DNA of 64,000 nucleotides, taken from NCBI GenBank assembly GCA_963844865.1, contig CAWJPY010000006.1:310001-374000 (forward strand), in the 5' to 3' direction. Every line of letters begins with the position of its first letter. The first letter of the stretch is position 1. The notes below the pieces were generated by a model, which saw nothing but the letters and a program-made list of their open reading frames with translations, was not told where the DNA came from and did not search any database. The DNA is from CAWJPY01 sp963844865 (GTDB taxonomy: Bacteria; Acidobacteriota; Thermoanaerobaculia; Thermoanaerobaculales; Sulfomarinibacteraceae). This document shows, piece after piece, positions 1 through 7,956 of this stretch. The position numbers were made by a program, and so were the translations under genes.

Positions 1-1
1 G

Positions 2-37
2 GCGGAAAAGGTGGTTGAGACCTTCAATCGATTCTGA
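2..37 (+). CDS. 3' end of a gene cut by the window edge, possibly carbamoyltransferase
   Basis: Reading from base 2, an open frame gives AEKVVETFNRF and then TGA, ending 8 bases before the next start codon. Only eleven residues are visible, so the sequence itself does not identify the family. The next gene is a DUF5989 protein; such genes commonly sit directly downstream of a carbamoyltransferase in exopolysaccharide or secondary-metabolite loci, and this is the only reason to propose that product. The tight spacing suggests one transcript. Confidence 0.35.
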   Translation, partial: AEKVVETFNRF

Positions 38-45
38 GGTGTAAG

Positions 46-261
46 ATGGGTGACCAGGGCGCAGATCGTGGGATCGGAGACAACGCATTCGAGGCACAGG
101 CGAGAGAGTCACAGCCTGGGATCGCGACCGAGTTCCTGCACTTTCTCATGACGAACAAGAAGTGGTGGCTGGCGCCTATCATCGTGGCACTTCTCCTGGT
201 CGCGGCCTTGATCGTGCTCTCTGGCTCGGCGGCTGCGCCTTTCATCTACACGCTCTTTTGA
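46..261 (+). CDS. DUF5989 family small membrane protein
   Basis: A 71-residue protein with a soluble N-terminal half, then an F-L-x-F-L-like stretch followed by N-K-K-W-W, and one strongly hydrophobic helix (about residues 44-63). It ends in the A-A-P-F-I-Y-T-L-F tail typical of the DUF5989 family. Family members are single-pass inner-membrane proteins of unknown function that travel with carbamoyltransferase and SGNH-hydrolase genes, and an SGNH-like gene follows here. The start has a GAGGTG ribosome-binding site a few bases upstream. The N-terminal 30 residues are longer than in the shortest family members. Confidence 0.8.
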   Translation: MGDQGADRGIGDNAFEAQARESQPGIATEFLHFLMTNKKWWLAPIIVALLLVAALIVLSGSAAAPFIYTLF

Positions 262-370
262 GACGCTGCCGTGCAGTTCCCGAGGTACAGCGGATGATCA
301 GGTTGGCCCCCCATCATCTTCGGTCGACCCACGGTCGGCCCCTCGCGACGTGATCAGACGTGCAGTCCAC

Positions 371-397
371 AAAGAGGGAGTGTGTCGCACCCTCTTT
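371..397 (+). terminator. hairpin after the DUF5989 gene, possible terminator
   Basis: An 8-bp perfect stem, AAAGAGGG pairing with CCCTCTTT, closes an 11-base loop. A short pyrimidine stretch follows but there is no real U-run. The hairpin lies in the 282-base spacer between the DUF5989 and SGNH genes. It could end the upstream transcript or be a processing hairpin. Nothing else recognisable was seen in this spacer. Confidence 0.35.
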
Positions 398-543
398 CTC
401 GCGCCACAGGATCAGTCGATCGTGGGTGCTCCGATACCGGCCCGAGGGCATTCCACCGGCACACCCTGCGCTGTGTGCCCTGGTGCAGGGGAGTCACGCG
501 AGCATTCTGGCAGCATGTGCCCATCCAGAAACAAGGTAGCGGC

Positions 544-1848
544 ATGAAGAACGAAGTTGATGGGGTTCAACTCTCCAGGAGGAGCAAGCTGCTTCTCCTG
601 GTCGTTTCCATCGTTGTCTCACTCTGTATCCTGGAGCTAGTCTCATGGTGGCGGTTGTCGTCGATACCAGACCTGGATGCCTACGACCGCGCGGTCACAT
701 CGAATGATCGACCGCCTGAATCGGCGTTCGGAGAGAGAGAACGCGAGCGCAGCCAGGCGTTCGTCCTCCACCCCTACCTCGGGTACGTGCTCAACGCCGA
801 TCCAAAGACCGCACGTGCGTTCGAAGCGAACAGGTTCGGTTTCCTCGGCCGTGAGCCCTCCCTGCAATCATTACCTGACACCGTGAGCATTGGGATCTTT
901 GGCGGTTCAGCTGCTGCGCTGTTGTGCAGGAACGGTGACCTCGGCGAGGAGCTCGAGAAGAGAGGGCTGTTCCACGAGCAGCACGTAGCTGTGATCTGTG
1001 CTGCTCTGGGTGGCTACAAGCAGCCACAGGCGCTCATGGCCCTGGCTTACCTGCTGACGCTTGGAGTCGACCTTGATGTGGCCGTCAACATGGACGGCGC
1101 GAACGATGTAAGCGTACCTGTGAGCCAGTTCGACCGTTTCGGGGCTTTCCCTGCATATCCCGGCCCACGTTGGACATTCCTGTCCAGGGAGTCGCTCGAC
1201 CCCGGTGCGGTCAAAGCTATGGGGAGGATCTCGGTCCTCGAAGACGACAAAGGGCGGTGGGTGCGGTTCTTTGATCACTTGGGGGTGCTCAAAAGAAGCT
1301 TCACCGCTCGCCTACTGAAGAGGGTCGTCATCAACCACAAGGTCAGTCAAATACGCCTCGAGACAAGTCGGCTGGATAAACTCCAGTCGAATCCGGTGGA
1401 ACAATACAAGGTTCTTGGTCCTCAGGGTGTGTTCAACGGGTCCCAGATACTCACCGCAGCAGTCGATATATGGAGTCGATCTTCTCGCGAGATGGCGGAC
1501 CTTTGCGCGGGTAATGGCATCGAGTACTTCCACTTCCTTCAGCCAGCCAGCTGTTGCGGGACGTCGAAGACATTCACGAGTGAGGAGCAGAACGCCTTCA
1601 AGTGGTGGCCTGGGCAACGAGAGAACCTCGAACAGGGATACTCCTTGCTCGAGAAGGCAGGAGCTCTCCTGCGAACTGAGGGTGTGGCCTTCACGGACCT
1701 CACCGGGGTCTTCGACAATGAGAACGGGACCGTCTACGTCGACAATCTCCATGTCAACCGATTGGGTAACCACATCATCGCGGCAGAAATCGCGGACGTG
1801 ATCGCTCGCCGGCTGCAACGCGGCATGACCAGCCCCGGTGCGAACTGA
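544..1848 (+). CDS. SGNH/GDSL hydrolase-like membrane-anchored protein
   Basis: A 434-residue protein. After a short basic N-terminus there is one membrane anchor (about residues 14-35), then a periplasmic domain. The segment I-G-I-F-G-G-S-A-A resembles SGNH block I, with the nucleophile Ser in G-G-S. Near the C-terminus V-D-N-L-H-V-N supplies the Asp/His pair of block V (D-x-x-H). Proteins of this architecture act as esterases or acetyl-transfer partners on exported polysaccharide, but the substrate here is unknown. The ATG at 544 is chosen because residues upstream in the same frame are not protein-like and this start leads directly into the anchor. The ribosome-binding site is weak. The gene may belong with the preceding DUF5989 gene. 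Confidence 0.75.
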   Translation: MKNEVDGVQLSRRSKLLLLVVSIVVSLCILELVSWWRLSSIPDLDAYDRAVTSNDRPPESAFGERERERSQAFVLHPYLGYVLNADPKTARAFEANRFGFLGREPSLQSLPDTVSIGIFGGSAAALLCRNGDLGEELEKRGLFHEQHVAVICAALGGYKQPQALMALAYLLTLGVDLDVAVNMDGANDVSVPVSQFDRFGAFPAYPGPRWTFLSRESLDPGAVKAMGRISVLEDDKGRWVRFFDHLGVLKRSFTARLLKRVVINHKVSQIRLETSRLDKLQSNPVEQYKVLGPQGVFNGSQILTAAVDIWSRSSREMADLCAGNGIEYFHFLQPASCCGTSKTFTSEEQNAFKWWPGQRENLEQGYSLLEKAGALLRTEGVAFTDLTGVFDNENGTVYVDNLHVNRLGNHIIAAEIADVIARRLQRGMTSPGAN

Positions 1849-1853
1849 ACGCC

Positions 1854-1879
1854 GGTCCGACGCTTGCCCGCGTCGGACC
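1854..1879 (+). terminator. strong hairpin just after the SGNH gene
   Basis: A perfect 10-bp stem (GGTCCGACGC with GCGTCGGACC) and a 6-base loop begin 5 bases after the stop codon of the SGNH gene. No U-tract follows, so it is terminator-like rather than a canonical intrinsic terminator. Together with the minus-strand terminator at 1931-1960 it separates two convergent genes. Confidence 0.5.
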
Positions 1880-1930
1880 ATGGCCGCATGCTGACCTCGG
1901 TGCAGTACCTCTATGTCAACGAGCAAGCAG

Positions 1931-1960
1931 AAAAAACGAGCCCGGCAATTGCCGGGCTCG
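1931..1960 (-). terminator. Rho-independent terminator of the first S74 tail-fiber gene
   Basis: On the minus strand, GAGCCCGGC and GCCGGGCTC form a perfect 9-bp stem around an AATT loop, followed by a run of six T. This is a textbook intrinsic terminator about 25 bases past the stop codon of the gene starting at 2712. Confidence 0.9.
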
Positions 1961-1983
1961 ATGGACTCCAGTACGTGGGACCA

Positions 1984-2712
1984 TCAATTGGCGAGCGAGG
2001 AGACGAGGGCCTCGACACGCTCCAGGCGCTGCCGGAGCTCGTCGTTCTCGGCCGCAAGGGCGGCATTCTCCTTCTGCAGTCCCTGGATCGCTGCCAGGGC
2101 GACGCCCGCCGCATCCAGCGCGGTGATGTGACGCTCGTCCGCGCCGAGCCCGAAGGCTGCGTGGAAGTCCTGGGCCATCGGTCCGGCGTGGCGAATCTGC
2201 GAGCCGTCACTCTTGTAGCTCCACTCGGCCAGCGGCAGCGCTGCCACCTTGGAGAGCACATCCGTGGAGTTGAGTGCCTCGAAGCCCTCCTTGGCGTTGA
2301 CGTCCGAGAGCTCGTTCAGAGTGCCGGCGATGGTCATGTTGCCGCCGCCCGTCACGATCATCTCCTGAACGCCGCTACCGTCCTTGCTGATCACGAAACC
2401 TGTGTTGGTGACCGCGAACGTCCACTGCGCCGCGTTCGCCGTGTTGCTGATGGCGAAGTTGGTGGGGCCGTTGTTCTCGAGCTTGAACAGGATGCGGGTG
2501 GCAGTCGCTGCGTTTGTGTTGTTCACCTGCACGCGAGTGGTCGACTGGTCGGTGCCTTCCACCTTCAGCAACCGGTCCGGCGTCGCGGTGCCGATGCCGA
2601 CCTTGTTGTCCTGGACGTACAGCACCCCCTGTGCAGCACTCACCCCCGGCAGGAGCACGAGAGCGAACACCGCTGCCCCGCCAATGATCAGACCCTTTGT
2701 GAAAACCTTCAT
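1984..2712 (-). CDS. exported tail-fiber domain protein with peptidase S74-type chaperone domain (copy 1, short form)
   Basis: A 242-residue protein with a Sec signal peptide (about 1-24). It continues with a K-V-G-I-G-T-A-T-P head repeat, a beta-rich linker, an S74-like intramolecular chaperone region (about 145-210: L-S-D-V-N-A-K, E-W-S-Y-K-S, G-P-M-A-Q-D-F, F-G-L-G) and a C-terminal leucine-rich coiled coil. In phage endosialidases this domain trimerises the fiber and then cleaves itself off; in bacterial exported proteins it probably helps a surface protein trimerise. It is the shortest of four paralogs here and lacks the long N-terminal region of the others. The ATG at 2712 has a GGGGGAAG ribosome-binding site and leads straight into the signal peptide. 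There is no prophage context. Confidence 0.85.
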   Translation of the reverse strand: MKVFTKGLIIGGAAVFALVLLPGVSAAQGVLYVQDNKVGIGTATPDRLLKVEGTDQSTTRVQVNNTNAATATRILFKLENNGPTNFAISNTANAAQWTFAVTNTGFVISKDGSGVQEMIVTGGGNMTIAGTLNELSDVNAKEGFEALNSTDVLSKVAALPLAEWSYKSDGSQIRHAGPMAQDFHAAFGLGADERHITALDAAGVALAAIQGLQKENAALAAENDELRQRLERVEALVSSLAN

Positions 2713-2788
2713 CACACTTCCCCCTTCTGTATCCATTTCAAGCCTTCGTTGCCACCGCGGACCGCAGGTCCGCGCAGCAGGTTCACGA

Positions 2789-3544
2789 TCATCCACGCTT
2801 CCCCCGTACCTCAACGGAGTCGGCTGTATGGCCTCCTCCAACTGTGATCCTCGCCTGGTTCCCGACCTGGAAACCGTTGCCGATCACCACCGTGCTCCCC
2901 GCTCGGATCGTGACCTGCGACCCGTCCTCGATGGTGGTACGCGAGATCATCAGGTCTCCAGGAGCCTCGATGACCCGGTCCCCGTGGATCTGCGTGTCCG
3001 AAAGCCGGGTCGCCGGCGCCACCGGCTGGGATGCAGATCCATCGACCACCCTGACGCCGGCCTCGTCTCCAGATAAGGCGCTTCGCGCACTCCATCCATG
3101 CACCCCGAAGACGACGAGGGCGCCGATGGCGCACGCCGCGAGCGTCGCCGCCACCGCAAGCCGCCACGGCGCCGCGCGCCTCGGCGAAGACGTCGGCATC
3201 GGGACGGGCGCGGCCGGGGAGGGCCTCGCGTCGCGAACCGCCGCTCCCGCGGCATCCACCTCGCGCCTGCACTGGGCGCACGTCTCCAGGTGCCTGCGAA
3301 GCTCTGCCCTGTCCGACTCGTACAGCTCGTCGGGTCGAACCGCGCAGAGAGCGAGCAGCTCGGCGTCCGGATGCTCGTCGCCCGCGGTTTCCTCTAGGGC
3401 CGAGGCAAGCATGTCGTACGTCCCGAGCCACTCGCGGCATTCGGCGCAGCCCACCACGTGGGACATGACATCGTCCCGGCAACGTCCGTCCAGCCCATCC
3501 GCCGCGAGGTCGGGTAGGTGTTTCTCAGCCCGACTGTGGTCCAT
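2789..3544 (-). CDS. anti-sigma factor with two zinc-finger motifs and C-terminal 3-coathanger-like domain
   Basis: A 251-residue protein. Two ZAS-type motifs, H29-x3-C33-x2-C36 and H85-x3-C89-x2-C92, identify a zinc-binding anti-sigma domain that would hold the ECF sigma factor encoded just upstream. One membrane helix follows (about 130-150). Beyond it is a domain of short beta repeats (I-E-A-P-G-D-L, V-V-I-G-N-G-F-Q-V-G, A-R-I-T-V) resembling the 3-coathanger stack found on secreted proteins. The ATG at 3544 is preferred over an in-frame GTG at 3553 because AGGAG lies 8 bases before it. The start overlaps the sigma gene by 20 bases, implying translational coupling. The presumed extracytoplasmic beta domain could sense a surface component, but that is inference. 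Confidence 0.85.
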   Translation of the reverse strand: MDHSRAEKHLPDLAADGLDGRCRDDVMSHVVGCAECREWLGTYDMLASALEETAGDEHPDAELLALCAVRPDELYESDRAELRRHLETCAQCRREVDAAGAAVRDARPSPAAPVPMPTSSPRRAAPWRLAVAATLAACAIGALVVFGVHGWSARSALSGDEAGVRVVDGSASQPVAPATRLSDTQIHGDRVIEAPGDLMISRTTIEDGSQVTIRAGSTVVIGNGFQVGNQARITVGGGHTADSVEVRGKRG

Positions 3545-4142
3545 CAGACCCACTCCTGTCGCTGTGTCTCATCACGTCGGGGTAGCGCTCGCGCAGGATC
3601 CGCTTTGCTGCGTGGATGCAGCGGTACACCTGCACGCGCAACGCACCCTCGCTCCTGCCCAGCTCTCGGCTCATCGTGCGGTAGGGGAGGCCTTCCCTCA
3701 TGCGCATGAGGATGACCTTCCTGCACTCGGGGCCGAGCTCCTCCAAGACCTCGGCGACGATGTCGGAACGCTCCGCGGCGAGGACGCCGTCGAGCTGGGA
3801 CTCGTCGGCGTCAACCAGGTCGTCAGGCACCGGCCCCCGCTGGCGCCGTGACCGGAGCCAGTCGATGCAGCGACGCGCCGTGACGACCTCAACGAAACCC
3901 CAGAACCCGGCCGCGAAGTCGAACCCCTTGCGATTGACCGCCTGCCACAGCTCGGCCAGGACCTCCTGCACGAGGTCCTCGCGCTCGTCGACGGGCACGT
4001 CGATGCGCCCGCTGGAGATGATCCGTGTGACGCGGTCCCGCACGCGGCTGACCCCGTCGGGGTCACCCCGTCGCAACGCGTGCCCCCACCGCTCGGAAGA
4101 AGTTGTGGGAGCACGTTGCGGGCGATCGCGTGTTGCCGACAT
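3525..4142 (-). CDS. ECF sigma factor (RNA polymerase sigma-70 family)
   Basis: A 205-residue sigma factor. Region 2 is visible at about 50-95 (E-D-L-V-Q-E-V-L-A-E-L-W), with an R-R-C-I-D-W-L-R helix ending it. Region 4 lies at about 140-190 (L-G-P-E-C-R-K-V-I-L, G-R-S-E-G-A-L-R-V-Q-V-Y-R). There is no region 1.1 or 3, as expected for group IV factors. The next gene encodes its likely anti-sigma factor and overlaps it. The gene sits between S74 tail-fiber genes, so control of those surface proteins is a reasonable guess. The ATG at 4142 is the only good start in frame. Confidence 0.88.
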   Translation of the reverse strand: MSATRDRPQRAPTTSSERWGHALRRGDPDGVSRVRDRVTRIISSGRIDVPVDEREDLVQEVLAELWQAVNRKGFDFAAGFWGFVEVVTARRCIDWLRSRRQRGPVPDDLVDADESQLDGVLAAERSDIVAEVLEELGPECRKVILMRMREGLPYRTMSRELGRSEGALRVQVYRCIHAAKRILRERYPDVMRHSDRSGSDGPQSG

Positions 4143-4220
4143 CGGTGATCAAGCTTCATCATAATCGAACGTGATCCATAGGTGTGTATCGGGTCAGCCA
4201 CGATTCCGTTACACATCCAG

Positions 4221-4251
4221 CAAGAAAAAGAGCCCGGCTCGCACCGGGCTC
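4221..4251 (-). terminator. Rho-independent terminator of the second S74 tail-fiber gene
   Basis: On the minus strand GAGCCCGG pairs perfectly with CCGGGCTC around a 6-base loop and is followed by CTTTTTC. It lies about 20 bases past the stop codon of the tail-fiber gene starting at 5938. The stem sequence is nearly the same as that of the terminator at 1931-1960, so gene and terminator may have been duplicated together. Confidence 0.85.
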
Positions 4252-4272
4252 ATAGTTCTGGTAGAGGAACTG

Positions 4273-5938
4273 TCAGTCGGCGAGGCTCGCCACCAGCGCT
4301 TCCAGCTGCTCAATCCGCTGCCGCAGCTCCTCGTTCTCCCGCTGCAGGCCCTGGACCGCCGCCAGCGCCACGCCCGCGGCATCCAGCGGGGCGATGTGGC
4401 GCTCATCCGCACCGAGCCCGAAGGCTGCGTGGAAGTCCTGCGCCATCGGCCCGACGTGACGGATCCGCGAGCCGTCGCTCTTGAAGCTCCACTCGGACAG
4501 CGGCAGCGCCGCCACCTTGGAGAGCACGTCGGTGGAATCGAGCGCTTCGAAGCCCTCCTTGGCGTTGACGTCCGAGAGCTGGTTCAAGGTGCCGGCGATG
4601 GTCATGTTGCCGCCACCCGTCACCACCATCTCCTGCACGCCGCTGCCGTCCTTGCTGATCACGAATCCGGAGTTGGTGACCGCGAACGTCCACTGGGAGG
4701 AGTTCGCAGTGTTGTTGATGGCGAAGTTGGTGGGCCCGTTGTTCTCGAGCTTGAAGAGGATCTCTGGTGGCCGTCGTCCCGCTGGTGTTGTTCACCTGAA
4801 TCCGGGTGGTTGTCTGGTCGGTGCCTGCCAGATGCAGCTTCCGCTCAGGGGTGGTCGTACCGATGCCGATGTTCTCTTGGTAGCTGACGTAGAGGAGGGG
4901 GAATGTGGGGCTCGTCACCTGCTGAATGAAGATTGGCGTGTACTCGCTGGATCCAACAGCATCGTCCATCATGCGCCAGGCCGCCGCCAAGTTCCCGACC
5001 TCCAGTCCCGCATACGCGCCCGACCTCGAGACGCGGAATTCTCCGCTTCCTCCCTCGGCGTGCAGCAGCACTTCCGGCGTCGCGGTGCCGATTCCGATGT
5101 TGCCGGAACTGTCGATGTGAAGCGCATCGTTGGGGGCGCCGGTCTCCATAGTCAAGACGTCATCGCCGTCGAGGGTCCCGCCGTTGCGGAAACGCATCTC
5201 GGTGGTATCCGCCTGAATGGCCCACTGCTGGGCCGTGTTGACAGCGCCCGTAAAGGCATTCCGAAGGACAATGCCCGCCGGACACTCGCCGTCGTCGTCC
5301 TCGCACTGGATTTCGAGATCTTCGATCGGAACCGTCGTATCCCTACCGATCACCAACTTCCCGTCGATGTTGTACAGACCGGTGAAATTGTATGCCTTCG
5401 TCACCGCATCGGGCGTTCTGCTCGAGAGCTGCGGCCTGGCCGGCGGCACGAGCCGTCCATTCGTGACACGGAACCTGCCGCTCTTTTGGAAGACAGCCTC
5501 CCCTGCCATTCTCACGTCAGACCTGGCTGCCTGTGTAGCTTCCGGTTCAGCATTGGCGACCTCAGCGGCCGCCTTGGCCGCACCGATGCGCGGTGCGGGG
5601 CTCTTGTACAGCCTCAGCTCGAAGGTGTACGCCCCGTCGGGGAGACGCTGCCCCTTCTGGTCAGTAAGATCGAACGAGATCGTGTCGGCGTACTGAAAGT
5701 CCTGCCGACTGATGACACCATCCCGCCCCGACACGACCAGCACACCACGCTCGAACGCCACGTTGGGTTGCCACGTCACAGCACCGGCCCCGTACTGTAC
5801 GGACGCCACGTTCGGTGTGCCGTCACTGAGACCGACGGGCAAAGCCACTTGGTTGTCGACCGCTGCCGCGCTTCCAGCCCCGGCCAGCAAACCAGCTGTA
5901 CAAAGACCTACGAGCACGGATCTACTAATGACTCTCAT
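4273..5938 (-). CDS. exported tail-fiber domain protein with S74-type chaperone domain (copy 2), broken by a 1-base frameshift
   Basis: The ATG at 5938 has an AGGAG site and opens a signal peptide (about 1-26). A beta-rich N-terminal region follows, then I-G-I-G-T-A-T-P and I-G-I-G-T-T-T-P head repeats. The frame is then lost: after the T-T-A-T-R segment the reading becomes nonsense and stops at 4403, while the expected continuation lies in the next frame and runs to the stop at 4273 through the S74 motifs (L-S-D-V-N-A-K, G-P-M-A-Q-D-F, F-G-L-G) and a coiled coil. Aligned with the three paralogs, one extra base sits within 4762-4768. Removing it gives an uninterrupted 554-residue protein. It is either a recent pseudogene or a sequencing indel. 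Confidence 0.8.
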
Positions 5939-6287
5939 GCTAGCTTCTCCTTTTCTGGGCAAGTTTTTCGAGACGCAATCGCACCACACTTGTGGCGCCG
6001 CATTGCCCCCTCACGACACATCACCAAGCTCGTCGGCGTTCATTCAGAGATACGCTTCCCTTTTTTTCGAGCACCCAGTTCGATGGCGGGACTGTAACAC
6101 GGACTCCCTCGAAGAGCAAGCGGGTCTGCCGATGCGGCATGTCAATACCCCTGCGGCCCGGCAATCGCGGCTCGAGCGGCAGCGCATGGATATACTGGTC
6201 TCGGGTGCACTCGGCGCCGAGCCGCAAAGACGTCTGGACGGATCGGAATCAAGGCCGGAATCGACTGTGGGCGGAAACTCGGAGAGC
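5939..6287. other. 349-base spacer between divergent S74 and lnt genes
   Basis: This spacer separates the minus-strand tail-fiber gene from the plus-strand lnt gene and must hold their promoters. It contains a T-rich stretch near 6056-6068 but no convincing -35/-10 pair was found. Part of it may be translated if lnt starts at the in-frame ATG at 6186. Confidence 0.4.
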
Positions 6288-7907
6288 GTGAAACGTCATG
6301 CGGAGCTGATGCGCTTGCTCGTGTCGGCGGCCGGCGGTGCTCTCATGGCTGCCGCCTTTCCACCGGGGAACCACTCATGGCTTGTGTGGCTCGGCCTGGT
6401 GCCGCTGCTGTGGGTCATCGATCGGAGCCCGGGCACCTTCGAGGCTTCGCTTTGCGGAATCATCTCCGGCTTGGTGTTCTGGCTGTTGGTACTGCACCCC
6501 GTGATCTCCTCCCAGGTATGGAGGGGATGGGCCTCTGGAGGAGAGGCTGATCTGCTGGGGTTGCAGACCCGGCAGTCGTGGTTTCTTCATGCTCTCTGGA
6601 TCATCCTCGCCCTCGTTGGCAGCTCGTGCTGGGCGCTGTTCGCCGGCACGACGAAGTGGCTAACTGGCGGCCGCCCACGCAGAGCAAGGGGACTTTGGCT
6701 GCTGCTTGTCGCACCAGCAGCGTGGGTGTTGGTCTGCGAGTGGCTGCGGGCAACCCTGACCTTGGGCTTCCAGTGGGGGGTGCTCGCCAATGCTGCCGCT
6801 GACTTCCCTCACGTCCGCCAGGCGGCTGCCGTGGGCGGCGTGTGGCTGCTCAGCGCCCTGGTCGTGGCGGTCAACGTCGCGATCTACAGCATGTTGGTCC
6901 GTCGGTTCGACCGTTACTTCTGGGTAGGACCTGCGATCGTCGTGATGGTTCTCGGCGTCGTCGTGATCGGTGGTGCGCTACGGATGCGGGCGATTGACCA
7001 AGTGGCGCGTCCCGTTCGGGCTGCCGCTCTGCAATACGCCAAGGACTCGTACAGTCGGCGTGATTTCCTCGCCCTCGGTCTCGACCGCGGTTACGCCACC
7101 CTGATCCGGCAGGCGGCAGCGCGCAGCCTCGACCTGCTGGTGCTGCCCGAGTCCGTCGCCATGGGCGTGGTACGCCTCGATGATTCGTTTTCGACCCTGA
7201 AACCACGAGGGATCCAGGAGCCCCTCGCCGCTTGGAGCGAGCAGGTCCAGGCACTGCTCGCACCCAACCCCACGGTGCTCGTCGTCGGCCTCGACACGGT
7301 CCAGGAAGGCAGAACGCACAACTCGTTGGTGGCGTGGACCAAGAACGGCTTCGTCGGGCGGTATCACAAGCGACGGCTCGTGCCCTTTGCCGAGTACCAT
7401 CCACGGCTCTGGGGCGTGCTGTCGACGCGGGGCATGTCGCAGTACTCACCCGGATATGGCCCCGGAATCATCCGCGTGGGTGACTTGGCCATGGGCAGCT
7501 TCATCTGCCAGGAGATCCAGTACCCCGCCGTGATCCGGAGCAGCGTGCTGGCCGGTGCCAATCTACTGGTCAGCGGCGGCAATGACGGCGTCTTCGGCGA
7601 TCCGGCGGTGGCCGACAGACATGCGCGCATGGCGCAGCTGCGCGCCGTGGAGAGCGGTCGCTTCATGGTCCGCGCCATGAAGACGGGGATCTCCGGGGTC
7701 ATCGACCCTGCCGGGCGCGAGCTGAACAGGAGCGAGGGATCCGAGTGGAAGCTGGTGGAGGGGAACGTCGGCGTTCTTGACCACCGCACGTGGTACGTCC
7801 GTCTCGGTGATCTACCCATCCTCCTCTTCTTCGTCGCGACGCTCATGGCCGCATCGTGGACCATGATCTCCGCGCGCATCGTCAGGGCTCCGGATCACAA
7901 TCGCTGA
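6288..7907 (+). CDS. lnt: apolipoprotein N-acyltransferase
   Basis: Transfers an acyl chain from phospholipid to the N-terminal cysteine of lipoproteins in the inner membrane, the last step of lipoprotein maturation. The N-terminal half holds about six membrane helices, starting with A-A-A-F-P-P-G. The C-terminal half is a periplasmic CN-hydrolase domain with the triad E288 (L-P-E-S), K361 (Y-H-K-R-R) and C407 (F-I-C-Q-E), followed by a last membrane helix. From the GTG at 6288 the protein is 539 residues, close to the family norm, and the first helix begins where expected. Alternative in-frame starts are ATG 6186 and ATG 6309; no ribosome-binding site decides between them. It lies between S74 genes. 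Lipobox proteins in this window are plausible substrates. Confidence 0.88.
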   Translation: MKRHAELMRLLVSAAGGALMAAAFPPGNHSWLVWLGLVPLLWVIDRSPGTFEASLCGIISGLVFWLLVLHPVISSQVWRGWASGGEADLLGLQTRQSWFLHALWIILALVGSSCWALFAGTTKWLTGGRPRRARGLWLLLVAPAAWVLVCEWLRATLTLGFQWGVLANAAADFPHVRQAAAVGGVWLLSALVVAVNVAIYSMLVRRFDRYFWVGPAIVVMVLGVVVIGGALRMRAIDQVARPVRAAALQYAKDSYSRRDFLALGLDRGYATLIRQAAARSLDLLVLPESVAMGVVRLDDSFSTLKPRGIQEPLAAWSEQVQALLAPNPTVLVVGLDTVQEGRTHNSLVAWTKNGFVGRYHKRRLVPFAEYHPRLWGVLSTRGMSQYSPGYGPGIIRVGDLAMGSFICQEIQYPAVIRSSVLAGANLLVSGGNDGVFGDPAVADRHARMAQLRAVESGRFMVRAMKTGISGVIDPAGRELNRSEGSEWKLVEGNVGVLDHRTWYVRLGDLPILLFFVATLMAASWTMISARIVRAPDHNR

Positions 7908-7956
7908 GCGATGCTCGGATCTCCGTAAAACAGCGCTCGAAGCAAATCTCATGGTC

